Positions 44,320 through 55,259 of a DNA stretch of 64,000 nt are shown here, piece by piece. Source of the stretch: Cunninghamia lanceolata (taxonomy: Eukaryota > Streptophyta > Pinopsida > Cupressales > Cupressaceae); NCBI GenBank assembly GCA_027924645.1, contig BSBN01000334.1, forward strand, positions 3,782,001-3,846,000. Reading direction: 5' to 3'. The position numbers were made by a program, and so were the translations under genes. Every line of letters starts with the position of its first letter. Position 1 is the first letter of the stretch. The notes below the pieces were generated by a model. It had not been told where the DNA came from. It saw only the letters and a program-made list of their open reading frames with translations, and did not search any database.

Positions 44320-45880
44320 CTAGGAAAAAGATCTAAAATCCCATCCTCGTCTACTAACTTCACCCAATACTTTCATATCAAACTTAACACAATCTATTAG
44401 TTTTTGATCTATATTGTCTTGACCTAACCTTGTTACCCATTCTTCTTGTGGCTGATCCTTAGTCCTATTAGCTAACCAATCTGCAACATGATTAGCCTCC
44501 CTATAGAAATGAGAGATTTGATACCTAGCTACAACATTTGGGTCACCTAAGTTATTATATATTCCACCCTCCAAGAATCTGAATGATTTAATTTGATTGC
44601 TCTTATTGTGTTTAAGCAGTCTCCTTCAATCCAAATGTCCTTGAATCCTGAAGAAATGGCCAATTGGAGTCCATGTAATATTGCTTAAGCCCCTACAAGA
44701 TTATTAGTGCCTGGGCAAATTTTCAAGGATTTAGCAATCAAAAGCTTACCTTTGTAGTTCTTGATGACACATCCCATTCAACTGAAGATCCCAGATTTCC
44801 TCTACATGGACTATTAAAATGTAGTTTAACAAAAGAAGGATCTAGTGGACTCCATTTACCCTATGATCTATTCACTATAACTCTATTCAATTAAGCCTCC
44901 CCTCCTCTAGGAATGGGTTCTAGAAATTTTCATGAATTAGTCATCAACTTGTCCTAGGAAGTCCATATTGAATTCTTGTTGGGGTTCTCCTAATCTTGGG
45001 CATTACCACCTCTGATATAGCTTTATCAATGTCCTCACATACTTTAGTTTTAGAAGAGATAGAGTCTTTTCTAAATATTCTGAAATTCTTTTCTCACCAC
45101 ATGTTGTCTTTTTACCAATGCCAGACCCAGTTCCCAAAGACAAGAGAAAGTAGCATCCATGTAAATCTTGGGCCAGCTCATGAAGAGGGATATAAGTGTA
45201 TGGCGAAGTGGTGTGAACTAATTTAACTATTCAAATAACCAATACCAGTACTCTAGGCTAAAGGCACATTGAAGGAGGAGGTGATCCACACTCTCCTCCA
45301 CTTCTCCACACATAACACATTTAAAATTTGAACCACTAGCTACTTGTTGTAATCTATCTCCTATAACGATTCAACTGTGCTGAGCCAACTAGGTGAAGAC
45401 ACCTTCTTTAGGGAGAACTACATCATTCTAGCATAGTTGATATGGCCATTCTAATTTAGGAGCAACAATAATACTCTTGTATCCCTGATTAATCATGTAA
45501 AGACCATAGGTGCTTTCTATCTAGATCACTTCATCCTCTTGAAGAGATATAAATACAATTCTTTTCTTTAATATATCCTGGAGAATTATCTTTTTATTAT
45601 AGGGGAAGTCACACTCCTCAAAACTATGCCAAGAAGCTTTACCGGGAAGAGAACCCAGTTAAATAAGGCAATAATATTTCACCTTGTGACCCCAAGGCTA
45701 CTCCAAATAAGGCCTTGCATCATTCAAATCCTCCCTTAAAAATAACTATTGTTACAGAGATTGCACCCGAAAGCTAAGCTTGAAGGCTCAGCAATCCTAT
45801 GAAACATGGAAACATCTTCAAGCCTATGGGTATGCTCATAATGAAGATGAATCTCTAGAACATGCGCTGGTTCCCCTTTT
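44320..45880 (-). pseudogene. LINE fragment: C-terminal zinc-finger and RNase H regions
   Basis: Non-LTR retrotransposon ORF2 remains, minus strand. At about 45210-45470: LPKEGVFTWLAQHS, then GDRLQQ and the zf-RVT motif KCVMCGEVEESVDHLLLQC. Upstream (to about 45880), SWHSFEECDFP and 'DEVI.IESTYG' resemble the RT-distal region of plant L1-type LINEs. At 44320-44890 an RNase H-like domain shows KWSPLDPSFVKLHF, CRGNLGSS and the C-terminal FYREANHVADWLAN in the open segment 44320-44574. There are many stops and no RT core. It is a 5'-truncated, old copy; no poly(A) tail or target duplication was recognised. Confidence 0.75.
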
Positions 45881-48681
45881 GATTCTCCTAGAAACTAAGG
45901 AAACTTTGTGGGAAAAGGGAAGAAAAATCACTGATTGAATGTAAAGACTATTTCTAGGAGGTGATGCACCAAAATATAACTAATGTGCAGCTTGATTCAC
46001 AACTATTTCTCAAAGGATCTATTTACACAACTCAATTTGGGCAATTTAGTCACATAAGTAATTTATGAGAAGACTTTTAAAATCTATCTTCTAGAAGGAA
46101 AATGGTGTTTCACAACCTGGAAGTCAAGATGGATCAATCGCACAACCTATGACCTGTGATAATCAATTGTTTTTTGTATTTGCAGTGATGAATGAGACAA
46201 AACTAAAGGATTTGTTCATATGTTAAAACACATTAAGTTTATTCAAAATCATTCATTAAGGCATCTATATAAATCTAAGAAGGTAAAATATTGATCTTTT
46301 CAGTAATAAAAGGAAAACACTGCAGAGAAATGACAAAAAAAGTAACCTGTAAACTTGCTGCTATATATGAATGTGTCAAAAATGAGTTACAAAATTGTAA
46401 GCTTCTTTGCAATGTGTAAGAGAAAGTATAAAATCAAGAACTAAGGAAAAAACTAAGTCTTTTTCCTTCTATAATACAAAAGGACTCCCAAAGAGTCAAG
46501 AGGAGTCAACTACAGTTAACTGCGCTCCAAAATATCTCTCCAAAATGTGTATCGCGAGCAAAAGAGAAAAGCCCAAAAATAAGGGCTCAGAACTAAACCA
46601 AAATGAGCTAAAATAGCTCCAATTTGTCCCTCTCAGCTAGTCCAACTGAAAAAAACACTCAAAAATGCTCTAGTTTGACTAAAAGTCAAAAATCCCCCTC
46701 TCCAATCCACTAAAAACACTCCAGTTCACTAACTTAGCTTGATTGCACAAACTCCTCCTCATTCGCTTGCATGATTTCAAGCTATTATTAGTTTATTTCA
46801 ACAAATATCAAGGTGATATGGATCATTTTACCTTCAACAAATATAAAGGTAAGTTAATTTGTCTTTACCTTAATATCTATTAAATACATTGATTTTATCT
46901 TGAAACCCATGCAAAGGACTATGAAGGAGTTGGCATGTTTTAACTTGGTTTTCCTGAGGTCACCTAAATTTATGGACCACGGTGGAATTTGTTATGTTTG
47001 ATTTTTTTAAGTAAATAAGTGATAAAAATTCCATAAGGAGGTCAAGCAGTTTTTGGGACTTGTGCATGATTGCTAAAAGAAAACAATATGCCCTAACTCC
47101 GTGGTCATTTGCATCTCATACTTTATTGGCAGATGCCTCCATTACTGCCTCCAGCTAGCGTTTGGAACTAGTTTTCCATGCATATTTAGCCTAACTGAGA
47201 GATTTTCCACGCAAATTGGTCTTCAACTGCTTCTCTCTACTCTATTCGTAAGCTTCTCTTTTTTTTTATATATTTTTCCTTGCTGCTCCCTCTCTGAAAA
47301 ATGGTGGCAAAGACCAAGTTTTCTTCTGGTCTTATATACTTATCACTTAATGGATATGAATTCCTATATGTGTTATGCTACTCATTATATGGGTTATGAG
47401 ATGAAAATAGTGGAACAAGGGTTTTTCCCAACTACTGTTGCTTTGTAGAAAAAATTACTTTTCAAAAACCCTTTCTACAGTTCCATTTCGATCAATCTAA
47501 TTTTCTTCATTTCTTGGTTTTAACTAGTACAGTAGCACACTTGTAACCTCCTTACTATATTTTAGAAGAGTACCATTGATAATGGGGACATATTTCTTTA
47601 ACTGTAATGGATTTGTGTCCTTTTGTAAATCTTCATATGGAATTTTGTGATGGTCTACAAGCTTTTGTTTAAGATTTTCTAATGTCATTTGTGGTCTCTA
47701 CCTCGTTCTAGGTTGTTTTGAGCTCCTTTAAGGATATTCCAGCCTTTCATACAAATGCTAGCCCTTACTAGACCATAACAAACTATTTAATAGGCTTATA
47801 CCATTGTCTTCACCCATATTGACATTGTTGCAGGCTCCTCAGATTAGAAGAAGAAAACTTATTACTATCATGACTCATTACATTGTTAGCAAACCTTATG
47901 TTCTTAGATTGGGTATGATAATAGGCATAAAATCTCAAAAGTTGGATAGAGATTATAAGGCATTGGAAAGCTTGGACATAAATCAACAAGGCTACTATTG
48001 TTTGGAGAAACTCTTTATGCTCCTTTATTCAGGCCTTTAGGAAGACTGAAAGTCATAAAAAAGATTAAAGTTGTCTTGATCCACTTACATGTAGATCTCT
48101 GCTCTACTTCCCCTTTAGGAATAGCTACATCCTATGTCTAAAACTCTTTACCTAAAGCTCACTGTCCCCTACAGGTGCTTTTTACTGATTGGTTGCTCTT
48201 GTTCAATCCTTGCAAGACTTTGTGCATGTAATATTCACACACCTATTATTTTTGTCATTCTCATTCACAAACCAAAAGTGGTAGATATTTTTCATATCGG
48301 TACTATCCAAATTAGGCTCAACTATTGGTGTGTATGGTATTTGAGAATGACTATCTGAAGCAGTCCTCTCACTATCCATAGCATGAGTGCAGCTTTTTCC
48401 TTAGGATTATATGATGTTGTTCTATGAAACTACCCTAAACTTTAACACTGCTCCTTTATACTCATTTGGAAATCTTATGATAGTCTCTTGGTAGTTTTGA
48501 GCACCTTACATTGACTGTCTCTTAGATTGTCTAGGTTGGTGTCCTTAGACAAATGCCCACTAACAATTTCATATTTCATTTACAATAGAGATGGCAAACA
48601 TTTGTCCTATTTGATACAAACTCCTAATGGTATTTCAATGGTTGACAACTTCTTACCTATTTGTCACTACAAACTTTTTTG
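45881..48681. other. No recognised gene
   Basis: AT-rich, mixed sequence. The plus ORFs at 46407-46616, 47101-47448 (hydrophobic stretches) and 47804-48358 have no family motif and no consistent continuation. This sequence resumes at 53628 after the Gypsy insertion. Confidence 0.35.
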
Positions 48682-48686
48682 CTCCC
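48682..48686. repeat. Target-site duplication CTCCC, left copy
   Basis: Repeated at 53623-53627 after the second LTR. Confidence 0.93.
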
Positions 48687-50012
48687 TGGTGTAGGAGCAC
48701 CTACCTGACAGCTGGCCTCCATGAGGCAGTTAGTTTGTTTTAGGTCTGGTTAATGTTTCCAAGAAGGTCTTATAAGACCAATGCATGTAATAAGGTCATG
48801 TTGACCATACTTTACTATTTTTAGGTAGGTTGTTAGGACAGCTGTTATGCTGTATGTTCAGTTGGATCCTCCCAGCCACTTGGAAGCTCCCAGCCGCTGG
48901 GAATCGAGTGGTAGTACTCGCAGGAATTCCTATTTATGTAGTAGGAGCGGTTGGATTTAGATATAGATCGATCATCGATCAGACTATGTAGAGAGTGAGA
49001 CAGAGGGAGAGACTGAATATTGTATTTGCATCTTTTGAAATCAATAAGGAGATCTTGTTGTGTCAATTCTCTGTTTGGATTCCTTTGTGTAATCGAGTTG
49101 CTGTTTTGGTGGTTTCATGGATTCGATGATCCATTCCACCGGTTGATTCGTCGAATCGGTGGAATGGCTATGTACAGTAGTTTAGGGTTTAGTCTGCATT
49201 TTGTGTTCATTTGCATGCAGGTGTGCAGGATCGTCGTCGAAAGGTGTTGAAGACCCTAGCATGGGTATGTGCTAGGTCGTGCTGATTGTTAGAGTTTGGA
49301 AAGTTATCCAGGAAGCGGATCGGGTCACCTCAGGAGGTTCGGCGGATCGAAATTCGTTAAGGTTGGAAAATCCATCGCAACGGCATCATCAGGATATTTC
49401 TGTGTATATCCTGCAGTTACTTCAGGCGTCATCCGAGTAAGTGGAGATGAGCATGATGCAGTCGATTACATAAAGTGAATGTGCATTGGGGTGATCATCA
49501 CCAGGTGTTGCCGAGGAGGAGCGTATCGGCATAAGGTAGAAGATCGGGTTGACAATTCCTTCGCGGGCCGATAATGTTAAGTTTGGCCGACAGCAGGATA
49601 TTGGAGGAGCTGCATGTGACGTCATCATCATCAGGATATCGGGGTGACGTAAGCATCAAAGGAAAGGTGCATGAGGTTGTCGTCATCAGGATATATGGGA
49701 GGAACCGGATGTTCTTTATCCTGCTGATGAACATGATGTTGAACATCATGATGATGAAGATAGAGGTTGGCGGTAAGATGAACAGTGAACATCAGGAGGA
49801 TGTTTGCGCTTGCCGAATGTGATGATGCTGCCGATAGCCGGATATGATGATGCTGCTGACAGGCGAAAGGTCGAAGGTTTGTCTGCAGGAGGATATCAGT
49901 CGGCAGAGAAAATATGATGATGCTGACAGTGTTAAGGGAAATATGATGATGATGATGGGTTGTAGGCATACATGCTGTATGTCAAGGTTTTAGTGTGGAT
50001 GCTTCTGCATCA
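48687..50012 (+). repeat. 5' LTR of the RT-less Gypsy element
   Basis: TGGTGTAGGAGCACC to TTCTGCATCA. It contains 'GATCGATCATCGATC' near 48967 and a 3' part rich in GATGATG/CATCATC. The His-rich minus ORF at 49631-49969 is a by-product of those repeats. Confidence 0.95.
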
Positions 50013-50015
50013 TAG

Positions 50016-50027
50016 TGGTATCAGAGC
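50016..50027 (+). promoter_or_regulatory. Primer-binding site, initiator-Met tRNA
   Basis: TGGTATCAGAGC, 3 bases after the LTR. Confidence 0.93.
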
Positions 50028-50136
50028 TCAGCAAAAGGTCTGGGCTGTTGTGTGTTGATTCTGTCACCGAAAGGGCAGAGGTAGAGTTGGTTCTGTCACT
50101 GAAAGGACAGAGGTAGAGGAGTGAGAGGTTGACAAA

Positions 50137-51258
50137 ATGCCTCTGAAAGGTACTGGTACTGCAAGGGAATTGCAGGAGATGAAGGAAAAACATGCCAGAG
50201 AGATGAGGAAGATGAAGGAGCTTGCTGAAGCACTTCAAGCCAGGCTTGTAGCCTTGAAAAAGAACAAAAAGAGGGAAGTGGAAGACAGTGAGTCTGAAGA
50301 AGATGAAGATACTGTTGAAGAGTATGAAGAGGTAGCTGAAGATCTGGATGCTGAAGACCAGAGATTTGCAAAACTGTTAAAGGCAGTGCAGAGTGATAAA
50401 CCTAAGGTAAAGGTTGATGTTTCCAAGTATAATGGAAGTTTGAATGAAGATGAGTTGCTGGATTGGATTGCTACACTTGATAATCACTTTGAATGTGAAG
50501 ATGTTGCTGAGGATCAGAAGGTAAAGATTGCAAAGACCAAGTTAGGAGGTCATGCTTTGGTATGGTGGGATTATGTACAATCCGAGAGAAGGAAACAAGG
50601 AAAGTCAAAGATCACTTCATGGGATAAAATGGTAGCAAGGATCAAAGGTAAATTCTTGCCTAGGGATTATGAGATTCAGATGTTTAAGAAGCTGCAATTT
50701 TTAAGACAGAAGGAAATGGATGTGAAGGCATATACTGAAGAGTTTTATAAGTTGAGTATGAGATCTAGTCATCATGAGAATGAGGTAGAAAAGGTGGCTA
50801 GGTACTTGGCTAGTTTGAGATTGAACATACAGGATGAGTTAGTTTTAGCTAACCCTAAGAGTGTGGAGGATTGTTACCAAATGGCAATCAGGATTGAAGA
50901 AAAGATGAATAGAGGACAAGATAAGTCCATGAGAGGAAGAGGCAGCAATATGAGGGGAAGAGGAGTAGCCCCTACAACAAGGCAAACCAATGAGGGTCAA
51001 GAAGACACTGGTAAAGGACAGGGACAGTCTGATTTCAGAGGTGGATGGAAAGGTAATAGAGGTAGATTTGGAAGTGGTAGAGGTTCTACTACATTTTCAG
51101 GCAAGTGTTACACCTGTGGTGAGTTTGGTCATCCATTTTTCAAATGTCCAGAAAGCAAAGGGTCATCATCCAGAAATGATAGAACGAATGACAAGAAAGT
51201 ACAACTTGTGCAAGAAGAGAAAGTAGAGCAAAGTGTGCAGAGTTCAAACACTTATTAA
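50137..51258 (+). CDS. Gypsy Gag (capsid and nucleocapsid)
   Basis: Intact ORF of 373 residues from ATG 50137 to TAA 51256-51258. An N-terminal charged coiled coil (residues 1-45) and acidic stretch (SESEEDEDTVEEYEE) are followed by the retrotransposon gag domain at about residues 85-265: LDWIATLDNHFECED, GGHALVWWDYVQ, MVARIKGKFLPRDYE, MDVKAYTEEFYKLSM. An Arg/Gly-rich segment and one CCHC knuckle (CYTCGEFGHPFFKC, 51110-51151) complete it. It packages element RNA and forms the particle. It is the only full-length open structural gene in the window and follows the primer site by about 110 bases. As it is intact, it could still supply or receive Gag in trans. Confidence 0.92.
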   Translation: MPLKGTGTARELQEMKEKHAREMRKMKELAEALQARLVALKKNKKREVEDSESEEDEDTVEEYEEVAEDLDAEDQRFAKLLKAVQSDKPKVKVDVSKYNGSLNEDELLDWIATLDNHFECEDVAEDQKVKIAKTKLGGHALVWWDYVQSERRKQGKSKITSWDKMVARIKGKFLPRDYEIQMFKKLQFLRQKEMDVKAYTEEFYKLSMRSSHHENEVEKVARYLASLRLNIQDELVLANPKSVEDCYQMAIRIEEKMNRGQDKSMRGRGSNMRGRGVAPTTRQTNEGQEDTGKGQGQSDFRGGWKGNRGRFGSGRGSTTFSGKCYTCGEFGHPFFKCPESKGSSSRNDRTNDKKVQLVQEEKVEQSVQSSNTY

Positions 51259-51306
51259 GGAGATAGGGATCCTGACGGTTATGGATATCCTGAGGAGGGA
51301 GAAGCA

Positions 51307-52010
51307 TTGATGCTAAGGAGAATTAGTTTGCAGACATCAAAGGATATGATGCAAAGAAGAGCTCTTTTCAAAACCACATGCAAGAGCAAAGGTAAAGTGT
51401 GTAAGGTTGTCATTGATACTGGTTCAACAGACAACATGGTATCTCAGGAGATGGTGGATAAACTGAATTTGGAAAGGATTCCACATCAACACCCTTACAA
51501 GGCATCTTGGGTGAGTGATAGTTAATCACTTTTTGTCTATGAACAGGCATATGTGGATTTTCATATTGGAGCATATCATGATAGAGTTTTGTGTGACATT
51601 TTGCCATGGAATGTTGTCACCTACTGTTGGGTAGACCATGGCAATTTGATAGGAGGGTATTGTATGTTGGGTATGCTAATACCTACACCATCAAGAAAGA
51701 TGGGAAGACTATTATGTTGATGCCATTGCAGGCAAATGCTGCAGCACAGGGGGCAGCCCAAATCATTTTAGTGGGAAAGAAGGAGTTTGTGCATAAGCCT
51801 ATAGGAGCAGGCATAAAGGCAGTTGCGGACACTGCAGGGAAAGAAGTTGTTAAGGACAACAGGTTGAAGACACTTTCAGTTTTGACTGATAGAGGTCAGC
51901 AGCAGGTTCAGAAACAGGTTTGCAAACAACCACCAGTTGAGAGGAATGACAAGGATGTTGTCATAGTTGGGACTATTGTTTGTCCTATAAAGGTTGAAAG
52001 AAAGACATAG
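51307..52010 (+). pseudogene. Gypsy aspartic protease and linker, frameshifted
   Basis: Segment 51307-51525 has VVIDTGSTDNMVSQEMVDKL with the catalytic DTG-type triplet (about 51414-51422). A stop at 51523 and a frameshift near 51605 lead into 51606-52010, whose start LLLGRPWQFDRRVLY is the second conserved protease block. After that comes a linker (YTIKKDGKTIMLMPL, IILVGKKEFVHKP) that matches the sequence just before the RT in the outer Gypsy element near 4110-4220. The RT that should follow is missing. Confidence 0.85.
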
Positions 52011-52281
52011 TTAAACATTGCAGAAGTTCAAAAGGCAATTCAGATAGAGGTTCTGGTCAGACAACCTGACAAACACAAGGTATGTGAGAGAAGGGCCTAC
52101 ATTGACAGGCATGAGGATTTACTTGCAAGAAAGCAAGTTACAGTTCAGAAGTCTTGGAGCAGCCAAGAGCCAGTAGAGGAGAAAGCTGGAACAGGTTAGA
52201 ACACTGACATGACAAAGTGTAAAGGTGGAGGACTTCCACAACCTAACTCATGGGACATGAGTTCTTTTCTGTTGGGGAGTA
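52011..52281 (+). other. Deletion junction and 3' end of the RT-less Gypsy element
   Basis: The frame LNIAEVQKAIQIEV... QEPVEEKAGTG ends at about 52199, then GGGLPQPNSWDMSSF runs to the polypurine tract TTGGGGAG(TA) at 52273-52281. This joins a mid-pol linker to a 3'-terminal sequence, so about 3 kb of RT-RH-INT is gone. The exact joint is not visible without a full-length relative. Confidence 0.6.
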
Positions 52282-53622
52282 TGGTGCAGGAGCACCTACC
52301 TGACAGCTGGCCTCCATGAGGCAGTTAGTTTGTTTTAGGTCTGGTTAATGTTTCCAAGAAGGTCTTATAAGACCAATGCATGTAATAAGGTCATGTTGAC
52401 CATACTTTACTATTTTTAGGTAGGTTGTTAGGACAGCTGTTATGCTGTATGTTCAGTTGGATCCTCCCAGCCGCTTGGAAGCTCCCAGCCGCTAGGAATC
52501 GAGTGGTAGTACTCGCAGGAATTCCTATTTATGTAGTAGGAGCGGTTGGATTTAGATATAGATCGATCATCGATCAGACTGTGCAGAGAGTGAGACAGAG
52601 GGAGAGACTGAATATTGTATTTGCATCTTTTGAAATCAATAAGGAGATCCTGTTCTGTCAATTCTCTGTTTGGATTCCTTTGTGTAATCGAGTTGCTGTT
52701 TTGATGGTTTCATGGATTCGCTAATCCATTCCACTGGTTGATTCGTCGAATCGGTGGAATGGCTATGTACAGTAGTTTAGGGTTTAGTCTGCATTTTGTG
52801 TTTGTTTGCATGCAGGGGTGCAGGATCGTCGTCGAAAGGTGTTGAAGACCCTAGCATGGGTATGTGCTAGGTCATGCTGATTGTTAGAGTCTGGAAAGTT
52901 ATCCAGGAAGCGGATCAGGTCACCTCAGGAGGTTCGGCGGATCGAAATTCGCTAAGGTTGGAAAATCCATCGCAACGGCATCATCAGGATATTTCTGTGT
53001 ATATCCTGCAGTTACTTCAGGCGTCATCTGAGTAAGTGGAGATGAGCATGATGCAGTCGATTGCATAAAGTGAATGTGAATTGGGGTGATCATCATCAGG
53101 TGTTACCGAGGAGGAGCGTATCGGCATAAGGTAGAAGATCGGGTTGACAATTCCTTCACGGGCTGATAATGTTAAGTTTGGCCGACAGCAGGATATTGGA
53201 GGAGCTACATGTGACGTCATCGTCATCAGTATAATCGTCATCAGGATATCAGGGTGACGTAAGCATCGAAGGAAAGGTGCATGAGGTTGTCGTCATCAGG
53301 ATATATGGGAGGAACCGGATGTTCTTTATCCTGCTGATGAACATGATGTTGAACATCATGATGATGAAGATAGAGGTTGGCGGTAAGATGAATAGTGAAC
53401 ATCAGGAGGATGTTTGCGCTTGCCGAATGTGATGATGCTGCCGATAGCCGGATATGATGATGCTGCTGACAGGCGAAAGGTCGAAGGTTTGTCTGCAGGA
53501 GGATATCGGTCGGCAGAGAAAATATGATGATGCTGACAGTGTTAAGGGAAATATGATGATGATGATGGGTTGTAGGCATACATGCTGTATGTCAAGGTTT
53601 TAGTGTGGATGCCTCTGCATCA
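52282..53622 (+). repeat. 3' LTR of the RT-less Gypsy element
   Basis: Near-identical to 48687-50012. It has an extra 'cgtcatcagtataat'-like insertion near 53220-53238 inside the CATCATC-rich part. Confidence 0.95.
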
Positions 53623-53627
53623 CTCCC
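53623..53627. repeat. Target-site duplication CTCCC, right copy
   Basis: Matches 48682-48686. Confidence 0.93.
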
Positions 53628-55259
53628 TACTAATGTTAGGATTATCTTTCAGTGCTTATGACTACTCCCTTTTATCTTCCTTTTTCATTATGGTTGCTTC
53701 CTTCAGGTGATTGTTCGTTGAGGTGCAACAAATCAAACCTTTTTTTCATAATTTCCTTCAGGTACCTGCTAAAGGGATTGTGAAAACTGTTTTGGATACC
53801 CTTTTGGCCCTTATCCAACATATATTAAAATGGGATAGGGTTTCTTTGTATAGAATGGGGCAAAGACAAGATTGTTCTTGTGCCAATTAGGGCTAAACAT
53901 GTGAAACTCTTCATACTTCTCTTACTATGCATGATAAGAATGTGTCTTGATATCTTGCCTATACTATATGAAGTGATATTTCAATGACTTGCTGCCCATG
54001 ATACTTTCCTCGATTATGAGCAAGTTGTGAATTCATGTCTTGAACCATATCTTTGTTGCATCAATGAGCTTTGTAGTCACAAAAATCAGGTGGTATTTGT
54101 GCAAGTAATATGCCTCCTTAAAACCTTTCATAACTTGCTCATGCTTTATGTTTTCACATCTTTCTATGCACATGCTTATGATGTTCTTTTGAGATATGGA
54201 CTTCTTCCTAAATACATGACATGTCTCTGTATTATGAATGTTGTCTTCTTGTAGCTTGACTACTAATTATCTAAGAATAGAATAGCATGTTGGGCTCAAC
54301 CCTTGTGTGACCCAGATTTTCTCCACTTGTTGTAATTTTCGTATGTCATCACACTTGACCTGAACCTACATAGTCAACAAACATGTTTGATAAAAATCAT
54401 AGAATTTGAAGTCCCTCTCTTGATCTGTATGATCTGATTCTTCTCTTTTCTAATTCATCTCATGATTTGATGTCTGCACCTCTTGTTCAATTTATTCATT
54501 TTTCTTTGCTGATCCATTATAGAATAGCGAGTACTATTGACATGATGCATATAGGATTAAGGATTGTACCCCAAGCTCTAACATCAGTTTCTTCCTCCCC
54601 ATGCAGGTTTTTTCCTGGAGCTACACTTGGACAACTTGACATGCTGGTGCAACCTCCAACAATCAGATTCATCATTCATCCAGGCAATGATGGGTCCCAT
54701 CCTTATTACTATATATCTTCTTTTCAGATTCTATACTTTCTCTTTTATATCTTTATCAGATACAGTTACTCCCATGGCTTGTGTATGATTATACAAACAT
54801 TTCTCTTTTGAATATATCAATTATTTCATATCATGTAATGACTTATGTTGTAATTTCTTTTATGAATCAATTACATAACATGAACTGAACAGTACTTCGG
54901 TATTGGCAGAGATCTGGGGCTTAGATTTCACAATTCAAAAAGGATGAAGAGTGGACAGGTGGCTGGGAGATGGAGGATGGATGTGACGACTAATTTCATG
55001 ATTCATCGTGGTTGGTTTAAGATGGAGATTGGCTTAGCTTATCTTCACACAAGGTGGTGGCTAAATCTTCTCTCGATGAGAAGTATCTTGGTGGTGATTT
55101 TAAGGCTTGCAATGATAATAATGGCACCATCATGGTTACTACAACTTATCATAATTATTTTTTTAGCTGTACCTTTCCTAATTTTAAGGTTACGAATTGT
55201 GTTTATTCCATATTGATCAAAACTAGTTTAGTTTCCTTTTCCATTCTCAGACCAGTAAG
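53628..55259. other. No recognised gene; leader of the ORF at 55260
   Basis: T-rich sequence continuing from 48681. Short plus ORFs (54027-54254, 54467-54811, 54944-55278) lack known motifs. Three pyrimidine tracts ending in CAG or GCAG (near 54605, 54910, 55250) resemble splice acceptors, but no matching donors or conserved exons were recognised. Confidence 0.3.

Larger units (their letters stand above)
48687..53622 (+). mobile_element. Ty3/Gypsy element lacking RT and integrase, two LTRs
   Basis: LTRs at 48687-50012 and 52282-53622 and a perfect CTCCC duplication define a 4936-bp insertion. The 2.27-kb interior holds gag, protease and a linker, then joins directly to a polyprotein-end-like segment and the polypurine tract. 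RT, RNase H, integrase and chromodomain are absent. The LTRs differ by roughly 30 substitutions and one short insertion by eye count, the youngest-looking insertion here. LTR and linker are related to the outer Gypsy element at 4088-38909. Inference: an internally deleted derivative that depends on relatives. Confidence 0.93.

Noticed and set aside
47101..47448. 115-codon ORF with hydrophobic stretches, possible membrane protein
   Set aside because: Low-complexity T-rich DNA gives Phe/Leu runs; no signal or family features and no context.
49631..49969. His-rich minus ORF, repeated at 53241-53579
   Set aside because: Created by GATGATG repeats inside the two LTRs; its duplication only reflects the LTR pair.
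54467..54811. Exon-like segment after a pyrimidine tract and CAG near 54605, resembling part of a host gene
   Set aside because: No convincing donor sites, neighbouring exons or recognised protein family; left as spacer.
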